64,000 nt of DNA from assembly GCA_963751595.1 (NCBI GenBank), contig CAVVVC010000002.1:62001-126000 (forward strand). Direction: 5' to 3'. Below are positions 52,700 to 61,808 of the stretch, piece after piece. The position numbers were made by a program, and so were the translations under genes. The notes below the pieces were generated by a model that saw nothing but the letters and a program-made list of their open reading frames with translations, was not told the DNA's origin and ran no database searches. The stretch comes from JAHEGP01 sp963751595. Lineage in GTDB: Bacteria; Pseudomonadota; Gammaproteobacteria; Pseudomonadales; JAHEGP01. Numbering within the stretch: position 1 is the first letter of the stretch; the number at the start of each line of letters is the position of its first letter.

Positions 52700-53668
52700 T
52701 CAGGAACTACCTCGTTTCCCGGATCCAATGACATCGAGAAGCTCGCTCTGGTGTCGCCTGACACACGCTTCTCCTTCTTCGATGCACTCCGCAGCACGGC
52801 TGAACTCCATCAGGCCCACGTCTCGCAGTCGCGGTGAGAGTACGACATCGGCCGGTTCCCCCGCCAGCCGGGAGCGGGTGATACGGTCCTGCATAATGTT
52901 AACGGAGCCAGCTAGTACGTCAAAGATGGCCGGCACATCGTCCCTCTCGCGATTTCTCCAATGCTCGAGCAGGGGCTGAGCTTTCTCTTTGATATTATTA
53001 GATAAACGGTCGAGAAAGTCCGGGTCTTCCTGATCCTGGGGACCACCGGATGCGGGTGGCGGTTCTGCTACCGGCGCCGCACGAGTGTGGGCGGCGCGCC
53101 CGACAATATTGCCATTCAGATTGACCGCGATAATGATATCGGCTCCCATTGCGCGACAGATTGAAACTGGCACCGGATTGACCAGCCCGCCATCGACTAG
53201 CCAGTGCTGGCGCAATGCCACCGGGGTAAACAAGCCCGGGAATGCCATGGAGGCCCTGACGGCGTCCCATACCGGGCCCGACTGTAGCCAGATTTCGCGG
53301 CCGGTGGCGAGATCTGTAGCCACCGCGGCGAAGTCAATGGGAAGTTGTTCGATCAGGGGGTTGCCGAAGTTGCGCTTGAGATGTTCAATGAGGTTGTCGC
53401 CCCTGGCGAAGCCCCCGCTGGCCGCAAGCTTTATGTCCATAAACCGAAGAATATCGGTGCGGCTGAGTTGCTGGATCCAGGCGCTCAGCTCGTCGGCCCT
53501 GCCTAGCACCGAGACCGCTCCGATCAGACTGCCGGCGGAGCTGCCGCAGACGATGTCGGGCTGAATGCCGAGCCGCCCAAGCTGTCTGAGGACGCCGATA
53601 TGCGCCAGACCACGGGCGGATCCACTTCCCAGCGCTATACCTAGTCTGGGTCCTAGCTGTCGTGCCAT
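52700..53668 (-). CDS. Patatin-like phospholipase, RssA family
   Basis: 322 residues. The oxyanion glycine-rich loop GSGSARGLAHIGVL, the nucleophile elbow CGSSAGSLIG (GxSxG) and the catalytic Asp in WLVDGGLVNPVP form the patatin catalytic dyad. The C-terminal ~110 residues contain a Pro/Glu-rich stretch and a helical region. Probably an intracellular serine lipid acyl hydrolase; substrate unknown. Confidence 0.9.
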   Translation of the reverse strand: MARQLGPRLGIALGSGSARGLAHIGVLRQLGRLGIQPDIVCGSSAGSLIGAVSVLGRADELSAWIQQLSRTDILRFMDIKLAASGGFARGDNLIEHLKRNFGNPLIEQLPIDFAAVATDLATGREIWLQSGPVWDAVRASMAFPGLFTPVALRQHWLVDGGLVNPVPVSICRAMGADIIIAVNLNGNIVGRAAHTRAAPVAEPPPASGGPQDQEDPDFLDRLSNNIKEKAQPLLEHWRNRERDDVPAIFDVLAGSVNIMQDRITRSRLAGEPADVVLSPRLRDVGLMEFSRAAECIEEGEACVRRHQSELLDVIGSGKRGSS

Positions 53669-53747
53669 GAAACTTCCTGCAGGGTTGCCATGCTATTCCT
53701 CAATAGCAATCTGCCAGTGACGTGGGCGCCACCGGCAGAAACAATCC

Positions 53748-54143
53748 CTAGACGATCGCCATGCGTTGGTCGGTGCTCAATGGCTCGAAACGCTCGGAAG
53801 CTGCTTTCTGGTGCGCGGGTTGGGGCAGCAAAAAAGCCTCGATCCTGTCCTGAATGATATCGATTGACTTATTGATAGAGCCGATCAGCGGTAGCTCCCA
53901 GGCGCGCACGTTTGCGTGCTGGGCCACAAACAGCCAGCCCTGAGTGGTGAGGTAAAGGTACAGGATTCGGCCGTTGTCCTTGTTGCTGATCACCAGCGCA
54001 TTGCGGTAGTCACCCTGCTGGCACTGCAGGTGGACCCGCAGTTGACCCGCACATTTGATGGTCGCCAGATCGCACACCTTTTTCTGCAGTTCGTGCAGGG
54101 TGGTCAAGTCCTCAAGTGATATTTGATCATTTACGCTTGTCAT
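53748..54143 (-). CDS. Hypothetical protein
   Basis: 131 residues, not recognised. A helical N-terminus (SLEDLTTLHELQKKVCDLATIKCAG) precedes a beta-rich middle (RVHLQC; NALVISNK; RILYLYLTTQGWLFVAQH) and a C-terminal helix (INKSIDIIQDRIEAFLL). No signal peptide or membrane helix. ATG 54143 is chosen over 54167. It is followed, in the transcription direction, by the patatin gene and preceded by a lone cyclic-nucleotide-binding protein gene 168 bp away. Confidence 0.65.
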   Translation of the reverse strand: MTSVNDQISLEDLTTLHELQKKVCDLATIKCAGQLRVHLQCQQGDYRNALVISNKDNGRILYLYLTTQGWLFVAQHANVRAWELPLIGSINKSIDIIQDRIEAFLLPQPAHQKAASERFEPLSTDQRMAIV

Positions 54144-54311
54144 TGTGCAGATTCCCTTTTTTCCCAATGCACCCAGTATCGGTATTTAATCGTTCCTCGG
54201 GTATACGTAAATACCGGTTTCACGTTGTCAGAAACCGATATTGGAATCAGCAATTAATGGTGTGAGCGAGGTAAAAGGCGGTTGTAAGCTGCGCGTGGGG
54301 CGGGGGTTTGT

Positions 54312-54683
54312 TTAGCGCTCGACCCGGGATGCACTGCTGGACAATACGAGAATCGACTCGTTCAGGTCGCTGATCAAGCGAGCCATGTCATTGATCAGTT
54401 TCACGCAGATATCGGGCTGGCGGCGGGCGAGGGTGATGAAGCTGTCCTTGTATGTTGCTTCGACGCTGCAGCACCGGGTTGCGGTAACGGTGGCATTGCG
54501 CTTGACTCCACTGAATGCCGCGAGGGCGCCGAACACCTCGCCGGCGTAGATTTCACCCACCTTGATTCCGCTTTGAGAGGCCTCAGCGTGTCCGCTGGTC
54601 AGTGTGTAAACGAAATCAGCGCTGTCGCCTTCGCGAATGATGATGTCGCCGGGTTGAAATTCCAGTGTCGTGGTTTTGATCAT
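54312..54683 (-). CDS. Stand-alone cyclic nucleotide-binding (Crp-type) domain protein
   Basis: 123 residues: EFQPGDIIIREGDSADFVYTL, then GEIYAGEVFGALAAFSG with the phosphate-binding-cassette region, and a C-terminal dimerisation-like helix (LINDMARLISDLNESILVL). There is no helix-turn-helix, so it is not a transcription factor by itself. The FGALAAFSGVKRNATVTA cassette has Arg in the place used for cyclic-nucleotide contact, but ligand binding is not proven. Divergent to the M15 peptidase gene. Confidence 0.8.
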   Translation of the reverse strand: MIKTTTLEFQPGDIIIREGDSADFVYTLTSGHAEASQSGIKVGEIYAGEVFGALAAFSGVKRNATVTATRCCSVEATYKDSFITLARRQPDICVKLINDMARLISDLNESILVLSSSASRVER

Positions 54684-54864
54684 GGCGGTCTGCTACCCTC
54701 GGGCCAGGCAAGAATGCTATTCTGATTTACTCAATCATAGTTCGCCAGGTTCCCGGTGCAAGGCGGTCCCATCCGACTGGCGTTTTCTCGCACTTTTAAG
54801 CCGCCTCGGATTTGGTCCTGGCTATGAAAACCGGCTTATGCAAGCCACGAGTCTTGGCCGGAAT

Positions 54865-55605
54865 ATGGTGAGCACACTATCGATGCGTGGGGACAGATTC
54901 CAAACCACAGAATTCCGCCAGTTAACCGGGCAGGAAACCAGCCACCTTTGTGAAGTGGTCTCCAATTCCGGCGTATTTCGCCTGAGCAGACTCACAGCCG
55001 CAGCTTTTTGCGAGCTTGCGAAAGCGTCCCGGGCGCAGGGTTATGAGCTGGCGATTGCCAGTGCGCACCGAAACTTCGACCGCCAACTGCTTATCTGGAA
55101 TGAGAAGGCGGCTGGAATTCGGCCGGTCCTTGATGAGAATGGCGATGCCCTGAATGTCGAGCAACTGAGTGATCGCGATCGAGTTATGGCTATCCTTCGG
55201 TGGTCAGCGTTACCGGGTATGTCCCGGCACCATTGGGGTACTGATATCGATATTTATGATGCCGCTGCAATGAATCCAGGTTATCAGGTACAGTTGACCC
55301 CCAGTGAATGTTGCCATGGTGGCAGGTTTTCCGCCCTGCACCAATGGCTTGACGACAGCATTCAACGGGGGCGCAGTTGCGGCTTTTACCGCCCCTATGC
55401 GTTTGATCGCGGTGGTGTGGCGCCCGAGCCGTGGCATCTGAGCTTCGCGCCAGAGGCCACCGAGTTCGAGTTAATGCTGGACCCAGCGAGCTGTCATGGC
55501 TGGCTGGCAAGCCAGCCAATTGCCTTGAGGGCCGTCGTGCTGGCTAATTTTGACGAGATCTATGAGCGTTTCATTGCCCCCGCACAGGTCGTCTCCGGGG
55601 GATAA
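54865..55605 (+). CDS. M15 family metallopeptidase (D-alanyl-D-alanine carboxypeptidase-like)
   Basis: About 246 residues. The zinc site HHWGTDIDIY (SxHxxGxxxD pattern) and PEPWHLSF (third ligand) identify a VanY/LAS-type DD-peptidase, which trims peptidoglycan stem peptides. ATG 54865 or 54883 is the likely start; the longer open frame from 54670 would overlap the divergent gene and its promoter. No clear signal peptide is seen from the chosen start, so localisation is uncertain. cysE follows 31 bp downstream. Confidence 0.85.
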   Translation: MVSTLSMRGDRFQTTEFRQLTGQETSHLCEVVSNSGVFRLSRLTAAAFCELAKASRAQGYELAIASAHRNFDRQLLIWNEKAAGIRPVLDENGDALNVEQLSDRDRVMAILRWSALPGMSRHHWGTDIDIYDAAAMNPGYQVQLTPSECCHGGRFSALHQWLDDSIQRGRSCGFYRPYAFDRGGVAPEPWHLSFAPEATEFELMLDPASCHGWLASQPIALRAVVLANFDEIYERFIAPAQVVSGG

Positions 55606-55636
55606 TTGACAACAGCCTGATGTTTGGAGTCTGGTA

Positions 55637-56410
55637 ATGTCCCGTTTGTGGAGTCTGATTCGAGACGAGGCGCGCGCTGCCAGTCGCCGAGAGCCAGTCC
55701 TGGCGAGTTTCTACTATGCGACGGTACTGAATCATGAGTCTATAGCCGCCGCATTGGCGTTTAATCTGGCTCTGCGCCTCGATAGTGCCACTTTGCCGGC
55801 AACTCTGATTCGTGAAGTATGCGACCAGGCACTCGGGGAAGACGCCCGTATGCGTCAGGCGATAGAGGAGGACATCGAAGCCTACTACAGTCGGGATCCC
55901 GCCTGCGATCACTATTATATGCCGCTGCTTTACTTCAAGGGCTACCAGGCGCTGCAGGCCCACCGCATTGCTCACTGGCTCTGGCAGCGTCAGCGCACCG
56001 CCATGGCTTTGTATTTTCAGCACCGAATTGCCTGCGAATTTGATGTCGATATTCATCCGGCGGCGCGGATCGGTCGTGGGATCATGCTGGATCACGCGAC
56101 GGGGCTGGTCGCAGGAGAAACCGCCGAGATTGGTGACAACGTGTCTCTGCTTCATGGCGTGAGCCTGGGTGGGTCGGGCTGCTGCAGGGGTGATCGCCAC
56201 CCGAAAATCGGCAGCGGAGTAATGATTGGTGCTGGTGCCAAACTGTTAGGCAATATCCGGGTAGGTGAGGGCGCCAAGATCGCCGCTGGTAGTGTCGTGC
56301 TGCAAGACGTCGCAGCGCACACAACAGTGGCCGGTGTGCCGGCGGAGGTCGTTGGCGCGCCCTCTGCCGAACAACCTGCGCTGCTCATGAACCAATCGCT
56401 CGAGGACTGA
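55637..56410 (+). CDS. cysE: Serine O-acetyltransferase CysE
   Basis: 257 residues. The N-terminal helical domain (IRDEARAASRREPVLASFYYATVLNH) is followed by the left-handed beta-helix of hexapeptide repeats (IHPAARIGRGIMLDHATG; IGDNVSLLHGVSLGG with the catalytic His; IGAGAKLLGNIRVGEGAKI). It makes O-acetylserine, the cysteine precursor, and is usually feedback-inhibited by cysteine. Confidence 0.95.
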   Translation: MSRLWSLIRDEARAASRREPVLASFYYATVLNHESIAAALAFNLALRLDSATLPATLIREVCDQALGEDARMRQAIEEDIEAYYSRDPACDHYYMPLLYFKGYQALQAHRIAHWLWQRQRTAMALYFQHRIACEFDVDIHPAARIGRGIMLDHATGLVAGETAEIGDNVSLLHGVSLGGSGCCRGDRHPKIGSGVMIGAGAKLLGNIRVGEGAKIAAGSVVLQDVAAHTTVAGVPAEVVGAPSAEQPALLMNQSLED

Positions 56411-56787
56411 GTCCAATGGCCTGTCGTACCGCGGAGTCGACAGGATTTATGATAAGACCAGAAACCTTCGTTATGGAAATAGCGTATCTGCACCCATACC
56501 TCGGTGTTTAATCTGCGTGATTCTAACGCGCAGAATAAGCAGATCCACCCCGCGTTTCAGGGCGGCGCGCTGCAAAGCCTGAAGATACCTATAAGACAGT
56601 TGAATTCTTGTGTGAATTCCCATTAAATGGAGAAGGGAGCTTTTGACCCTTGGTACCGATAGATATCCAATAACAGGGCGGCTGGTGGCGCGCAAGGGCC
56701 TTGATATGCAAACCTTTTAACTACCGGGAGTAGTGAGTTGCGCCCCGGTGGAAGACAAGAACGTCTACATAATAAGAAGGTGCAGCA
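56411..56787. other. Non-coding spacer before the AP2-like gene
   Basis: 377 bp without a recognisable gene. An imperfect hairpin TCTGCG...CGCAGA (about 56512-56534) is present, and an AAGAAGGTG at about 56774-56783 precedes the next start codon. A 74-codon minus-strand open frame (56471-56695) has no recognisable features and is not annotated. No promoter could be picked out with confidence. Confidence 0.4.
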
Positions 56788-57375
56788 ATGAGCGTGAAAC
56801 TGATCGATAACGAAGCCTTCTATGGTTACAGAGTGCGGCGAACGGTCAACGGAAGGCTTTATCAGGAATACTTTTCGCTAAAAAAGGCGGGCAAGCGGCT
56901 CGGGGTTCGACAAACCCGAGCGGTTGAGCGTGTTGCTGAAGCCCGGGATGAAGAGCTTCGGGTTGAGCAGGAAAAGTCCCGGCAAAGGCGCAAGGCTGAG
57001 TTGTGCTTCCATCCGGATGGAAGCGTTAAAGGGATCAGCTATTTGATCAAGACTGAAAAGAGTGGCACCCGGACGCCAATTTTTCAGGTCGGGATTGCCT
57101 CGGAGCTTGATAAGAGGATCATCTGTACCAGTTTTTCGATTAACGCACACGGCGCTGATGTTGCCTGGAGCAAGGCTATAGATACCTTTGCTCGCCACAA
57201 AAAAATATCGAAGGGTACAAAGCTGTACAAGAGGTTGGCGGCCTCTATGCCGGCGATCAGGAACTTGCCCCGGGGAGGCAGCGAGCCCCAGAAGCGCAAA
57301 GTTGCGGTTGGCAAGCCGGCGGTCAAAAGCCGAAAAAAAGCCGCGCCCAAGCGAAAGGCGAGGGCGGCGGTCTGA
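56788..57375 (+). CDS. Tandem AP2-like domain, basic DNA-binding protein (putative)
   Basis: 195 residues. Two AP2/ERF-like units are suggested by three short beta strands plus a helix: residues ~12-57 (YGYRVRR / RLYQEYFSL / helix KAGKRLGVRQTRAVERVAEARDEE) and ~81-135 (GISYLIKTEK / PIFQVGIAS / CTSFSINAHG / helix VAWSKAIDTFARHKK). The last ~45 residues are Lys/Arg/Ala-rich (RKKAAPKRKARAAV), as in histone-like tails. AP2-like folds bind DNA in phage integrases and plant ERF factors. The assignment is from pattern reading, so a different small fold is possible. It stands alone before hppA. Confidence 0.55.
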   Translation: MSVKLIDNEAFYGYRVRRTVNGRLYQEYFSLKKAGKRLGVRQTRAVERVAEARDEELRVEQEKSRQRRKAELCFHPDGSVKGISYLIKTEKSGTRTPIFQVGIASELDKRIICTSFSINAHGADVAWSKAIDTFARHKKISKGTKLYKRLAASMPAIRNLPRGGSEPQKRKVAVGKPAVKSRKKAAPKRKARAAV

Positions 57376-57535
57376 ATTCCGGTCTGAAGAAGCGCTTGGG
57401 TAGAGGCTTTGTCGGGAGAAATGGCTGTTTGTCGGGCCACAGGGGTGGATTGATCCAGAGCGGCTCGTCCTCTCTGGGAAATACGGGAATTAGAATAACG
57501 ATTCTGTTAAAGCTTTTCAGCGAAGGGGTATTGCT

Positions 57536-59569
57536 ATGAGTGACTATATTCTGGTTCCGCCATTGTTTGGCGTTTTTGGATTGGTCTGTGCGTTCGTGAT
57601 TTACTCGATCCTCATGCGCCATCCCGAGGGTGGCCCAAAAGTAACCAAGATCGGTGATGCCATTCATCTCGGTGCGATGGTTTTTATGCAACGAGAGTAC
57701 AAAATGCTGGCAATGTTTGCCGGCGTAGTGCTGGTCATCCTTTTCTTCACGCTGGGCAGCAATACCGCCATTGCTTTCCTCTGCGGTGCGCTGACGTCGG
57801 CCACCGCGGGTGGCATCGGCATGTACTCTGCTACTCGCGCCAATGTCCGCACAACGACAGCGGCTCATGAGAAAGGCTCTGCTGCTGCCCTCTCCGTGGC
57901 CTTTTTCGGTGGGTCGATTATGGGGCTATGCGTTGCCTCGCTGGGCTTGCTGGGGCTGGGTCTACTGTACTGGTTCTTCGGGGGCGACCCCGAGACCGCA
58001 CACGCTATTCACGGCTTCGGTATGGGCGCGTCCATCGTGGCGCTGTTTTCCCGGGTTGGCGGCGGCATCTTTACCAAGAGCGCCGACGTGGGTGCTGACC
58101 TTGTGGGCAAGCTGGAGGCTGGGATTCCCGAGGATGATCCAAGAAACCCCGGTGTTATAGCCGACAATGTCGGTGACAACGTTGGTGACGTCGCCGGGAT
58201 GGGTTCGGATATTTTTGAGTCCTACTGCGGCTCCATGATCGCCAGTATCGCAATCGCCTCCACGTTGAGCTTCTCGGTGCTTGCTGTTCTGGTGCCGGGC
58301 CTGAACGAGGGTGAGGCGCGCTCGGCCCTGATGTTCCTGCCTTTGGCGCTGGCATCAACCGGTCTGCTTTGCTCCCTGATGGGAATTGCGATCGTGCGTT
58401 CAATGTCGGCGCGACAGCCTGCAGTAGCCCTGCGCAGCGGCACCCTGGCTGCTCCCCTGGTTTTTATCGCGGCCGCCTATTTCGTCGTCAAATTCTCTGG
58501 CGTTGACAGCAACGTGTGGCTTGCGGTGCTCTCGGGGTCTGTGGGTGGCATCATTATCGGTCTGGTCACTGAATACTACACCGCCTCCACACCGGTCGTG
58601 CGGATTGCCGAGGCCGGTAAAACCGGAGCTGCTACGGTCATGATCACCGGGCTGGCGGTGGGTATGCAGTCCGTGGTCATTCCCGTATTGGCTATTTGCG
58701 GCATCATTTTCGTGTCGACCTCGCTTGCCGGGTTGTATGGTGTGGGTATCGCTGCCGTCGGTATGCTGGCTACGGTAGGTATCACAATGGCCATCGATGC
58801 CTATGGCCCGGTTGCCGACAATGCCGGCGGTATCGCGGAAATGGCGGGGCTGGGCGCGGAAACCCGCGAGATTACTGATTCACTTGATGAGCTGGGCAAT
58901 ACCACGGCAGCCATCGGCAAGGGCTTTGCAATCGGTGCCGCGGCCCTGGCGGCCCTGGCCATCATCGCGGCTTTTGTCGAAACGATGTCAGCCGGCGGCG
59001 AAGAATTCCTGTTGCACATCGGCGACCCCAGGGTGCTGATGGGCTTGTTTATCGGCGGGCTGATTCCTTTCCTCATCGCATCGATCACGATGACGGCAGT
59101 CGGGGAGGCTGCCATGGAGATGATTGTGGAGATACGGCGCCAGTTTCGTGAGATTCCGGGCCTGATGGAGGGTACGGCAGAGCCGGACACCGCCAAGTGT
59201 GTCGATATCGCTACCACTGCGGCATTGCGGCGGATGCTGTTGCCCGGGCTGATCGCCGTTTCGGCGCCACCGGTTATCGGCTTTGGGCTTGGTGCCCAGG
59301 CTCTCGGCGGTGCGCTCGGCGGCGCCCTTATCAGTGGGGTGCTGTTGGCCCTGATGATGGCCAATGCTGGTGGCGCCTGGGACAACGCCAAGAAGCATAT
59401 CGAAAAGGGTAATCTCGGTGGTAAAGGCTCCAGCGTTCATGCCGCCGCAGTTGTTGGTGACACGGTTGGCGATCCTTTCAAGGATACCTCTGGTCCCTCG
59501 ATGAACATACTGATAAACGTCATGGCGATTGTTAGCCTGGTTATCGCGCCGCTGCTCAGCGTCGCCTGA
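57536..59569 (+). CDS. hppA: Membrane-bound ion-translocating pyrophosphatase
   Basis: 677 residues with about 16 transmembrane helices. The pyrophosphate-binding loop TKSADVGADLVGKLE and the conserved DNVGDNVGDVAGMGSD and DTVGDPFKDTSGPS motifs define the family, which pumps H+ or Na+ at the expense of PPi. The GNTTAAIGKG segment has Ala where potassium-independent enzymes carry Lys, so a K+-dependent type is predicted. Whether Na+ or H+ is pumped cannot be decided. Followed by an intrinsic terminator. Confidence 0.95.
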   Translation: MSDYILVPPLFGVFGLVCAFVIYSILMRHPEGGPKVTKIGDAIHLGAMVFMQREYKMLAMFAGVVLVILFFTLGSNTAIAFLCGALTSATAGGIGMYSATRANVRTTTAAHEKGSAAALSVAFFGGSIMGLCVASLGLLGLGLLYWFFGGDPETAHAIHGFGMGASIVALFSRVGGGIFTKSADVGADLVGKLEAGIPEDDPRNPGVIADNVGDNVGDVAGMGSDIFESYCGSMIASIAIASTLSFSVLAVLVPGLNEGEARSALMFLPLALASTGLLCSLMGIAIVRSMSARQPAVALRSGTLAAPLVFIAAAYFVVKFSGVDSNVWLAVLSGSVGGIIIGLVTEYYTASTPVVRIAEAGKTGAATVMITGLAVGMQSVVIPVLAICGIIFVSTSLAGLYGVGIAAVGMLATVGITMAIDAYGPVADNAGGIAEMAGLGAETREITDSLDELGNTTAAIGKGFAIGAAALAALAIIAAFVETMSAGGEEFLLHIGDPRVLMGLFIGGLIPFLIASITMTAVGEAAMEMIVEIRRQFREIPGLMEGTAEPDTAKCVDIATTAALRRMLLPGLIAVSAPPVIGFGLGAQALGGALGGALISGVLLALMMANAGGAWDNAKKHIEKGNLGGKGSSVHAAAVVGDTVGDPFKDTSGPSMNILINVMAIVSLVIAPLLSVA

Positions 59570-59648
59570 CGGGGCGCAGTATTGCCAGCCGGTCATCGTT
59601 TTCAGGGCCGCGTAACCAGGCATAAGCACCGTTTGTCTTGAAATCGCA

Positions 59649-59681
59649 CCACGGGACCCATGCGCGGGCCCCCGTGGTTTT
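59649..59681 (+). terminator. Intrinsic terminator of hppA
   Basis: Stem CCACGGG / CCCGTGG (59649-59655 and 59671-59677) with an inner CCC/GGG pairing, followed by TTTT. It lies 80 bp past the hppA stop codon. Confidence 0.8.
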
Positions 59682-59777
59682 GCTATCATCCCCTCCCGAA
59701 CACGAATCTGCTCTGGCTGGCACCGGTGCGCTGCCGCCCGCAGTCGAGCAAGTACGATGCTCTTGATGCGAGGAAGC

Positions 59778-61154
59778 ATGCACCTACATTTTCTTGGTAT
59801 ATGTGGCACCTTTATGGGGAGCCTGGCACTGCTCGCCAGGCAATTGGGGCACCGGGTTACCGGCTCCGATAGCAATGTTTATCCGCCCATGAGCACTCAG
59901 CTCGAACAGCAAGGAATCGCAATCTGGGAAGGTTATGAACCCCAGCATTTGCAGCCAGAGCCCGATCTGGTGGTAGTAGGGAACGCCATGAGTCGCACCA
60001 ACCCGGCGATCGAATACATGCTGGATGCGGGAATGGACTACACTTCGGGACCGCAGTGGTTGTGCCAGCACTTACTAAACCGGCGCTGGGTGCTGGCTGT
60101 TAGTGGCACCCACGGCAAAACAACCACTGCCAGCATGTTGGCCTGGATTCTGCACGACAATGGCCTTGAGCCTGGCTACCTGATAGGCGGGGTGCCGGGG
60201 AATCTCCCGGCCTCGGCGGACATCGGCAAGAGTCAGTATTTCGTCATCGAAGCCGATGAGTATGACACCGCATTTTTCGACAAGCGATCCAAGTTCATTC
60301 ACTACCGTCCCAGGACCCTGGTAATCAACAATATCGAATACGACCATGCCGATATTTTTCCAGATCTTGTGGCCATACAGCGGCAGTTTCATCACCTGAT
60401 TCGGACGGTGCCCCATGCGGGTCGCATCGTCGTGAATGCAGACGACCCCAATGTGGATGAAGTCCTGACACTGGGCTGCTGGACGCCGACCACGACCTTC
60501 GGCCCCGGTGGCCGCGGGGACTACAGCGCGCGCAAACTCGCCGCCGATGGTAGTCACTTCCTGCTCCTGCATCAGCAACGCGAAGTCGCTGAGTTGAACT
60601 GGGAAATGCTGGGCGACCACAACGTGGCGAACGCGCTCGCAGCGATCGCGGCGGCTGCTGAAGCAGGCGTACCGCCAGCGTTGTCGGTTGCCAGCCTGGC
60701 GCGTTTTCGCGGTGTCAAAAGGCGTCTCGAAAGGATTGCCGAAATCGACGGTATCAGTGTCTACGATGATTTCGCCCACCACCCGACAGCGATCGAGTCG
60801 ACCCTGGCGGGCCTGCGCAACAAGGTGGGGGCAGCGCGCATTTTTGCGCTACTTGAACCCCGCTCCAATACCATGAAAATGGGTACACTTCGGGCTGCCC
60901 TTGGACAGTCGGTCCGCGAGGCAGATTTTACCTGGTGGTATCAGCCCAAGAACCTTGACTGGGACATTGCTGACACCGTCGATTCAACAGCAGGGAAGCA
61001 ACGCGTTTTTAACGACACGCAGCAGATGGTTGCGGCACTGCTCGGGGAACTGCGCTGTGGAGATCAGGTGCTGGTAATGAGTAATGGAGCTTTTGAGGGG
61101 ATCCACCTGCGGTTGGTAGAAGCGTTGGAACAGCGTCGCGGGTTACAAGCGTGA
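59778..61154 (+). CDS. mpl: UDP-N-acetylmuramate:L-alanyl-gamma-D-glutamyl-meso-diaminopimelate ligase
   Basis: 458 residues of the Mur ligase fold: FLGICGTFMGSLALLARQLGH at the start, the ATP loop SGTHGKTTTAS, VIEADEYDTAFFDKRSKF and the C-terminal domain with YDDFAHHPTAIESTL. Mpl reattaches recycled tripeptide to UDP-MurNAc. ATG 59778 (MHLHFLGICG) corresponds to the E. coli start. It overlaps ubiX by 4 nt. Confidence 0.96.
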   Translation: MHLHFLGICGTFMGSLALLARQLGHRVTGSDSNVYPPMSTQLEQQGIAIWEGYEPQHLQPEPDLVVVGNAMSRTNPAIEYMLDAGMDYTSGPQWLCQHLLNRRWVLAVSGTHGKTTTASMLAWILHDNGLEPGYLIGGVPGNLPASADIGKSQYFVIEADEYDTAFFDKRSKFIHYRPRTLVINNIEYDHADIFPDLVAIQRQFHHLIRTVPHAGRIVVNADDPNVDEVLTLGCWTPTTTFGPGGRGDYSARKLAADGSHFLLLHQQREVAELNWEMLGDHNVANALAAIAAAAEAGVPPALSVASLARFRGVKRRLERIAEIDGISVYDDFAHHPTAIESTLAGLRNKVGAARIFALLEPRSNTMKMGTLRAALGQSVREADFTWWYQPKNLDWDIADTVDSTAGKQRVFNDTQQMVAALLGELRCGDQVLVMSNGAFEGIHLRLVEALEQRRGLQA

Positions 61155-61777
61155 GCGCCAAGACGATAGCGCTTGCGATGACCGGCGCTTCCGGAGCCGC
61201 TTACGGCATGCGCTTGCTGCAGCAACTGCTGGCAGCCGATTGCGAAGTCTATTTCATGATTTCCAAGGCAGCTCAAATGGTGGTGGCGCTGGAAACCGAT
61301 TTCCGACTGCCCGCACGGGAGCGAGCCCAGCAGCGCTACCTCAGTGAGCTGTTTGGCGCCCGGGGGGGACAGTTGCGGGTTTTTGCCAGGGAAGACTGGA
61401 CGGCCCCGGTTGCTTCCGGGTCCGGCGCGCTGGACGCCATGGTGATCTGCCCCGCTAGCACCGGTGTACTCTCAGCCGTCGCTACCGGTGCCAGTAACAA
61501 CCTGATCGAGCGCGCGGCCGACGTTGCCCTGAAGGAGCGCCGACCACTGCTGCTGGTGCCGCGAGAATCCCCTGTTTCTGCAATTCATCTCGAAAACATG
61601 CTGGCCATTACTCGCATGGGGGGAGTCATCGTGCCGGCTTCCCCGGGCTTTTACCATCATCCGCAGCAAATCTCTGACATGGTGGATTTCGTCGTAGCCA
61701 GGGTCCTGAATCTGCTGAAGATTCCCCAGGCGTTATTGCCTGCCTGGGGTTACAATTCCTCCAATCCCGCCGACTAA
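61151..61777 (+). CDS. ubiX: Flavin prenyltransferase UbiX
   Basis: 208 residues. LAMTGASGAAYGMRLLQQLLA is the FMN-binding start; ICPASTGVLSAVATGASNNLIERAADV and LVPRESPVSAIHLENM are family motifs. UbiX makes prenylated FMN, the cofactor of the UbiD decarboxylase in ubiquinone synthesis. GTG start inside the mpl stop region (4-nt overlap). The RND transporter gene follows 31 bp downstream. Confidence 0.95.
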   Translation: MSAKTIALAMTGASGAAYGMRLLQQLLAADCEVYFMISKAAQMVVALETDFRLPARERAQQRYLSELFGARGGQLRVFAREDWTAPVASGSGALDAMVICPASTGVLSAVATGASNNLIERAADVALKERRPLLLVPRESPVSAIHLENMLAITRMGGVIVPASPGFYHHPQQISDMVDFVVARVLNLLKIPQALLPAWGYNSSNPAD

Positions 61778-61808
61778 CCATGTCTCGTCGTTAAAGGAAA
61801 TACCGTCT

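Noticed and set aside
54670..54864. Longer start of the M15 peptidase gene
   Set aside because: It overlaps the divergent cyclic-nucleotide-binding gene and contains no conserved or signal-peptide sequence.
56471..56695. 74-codon minus-strand open frame before the AP2-like gene
   Set aside because: No start signal, no motif and no coding-like composition; left as spacer.
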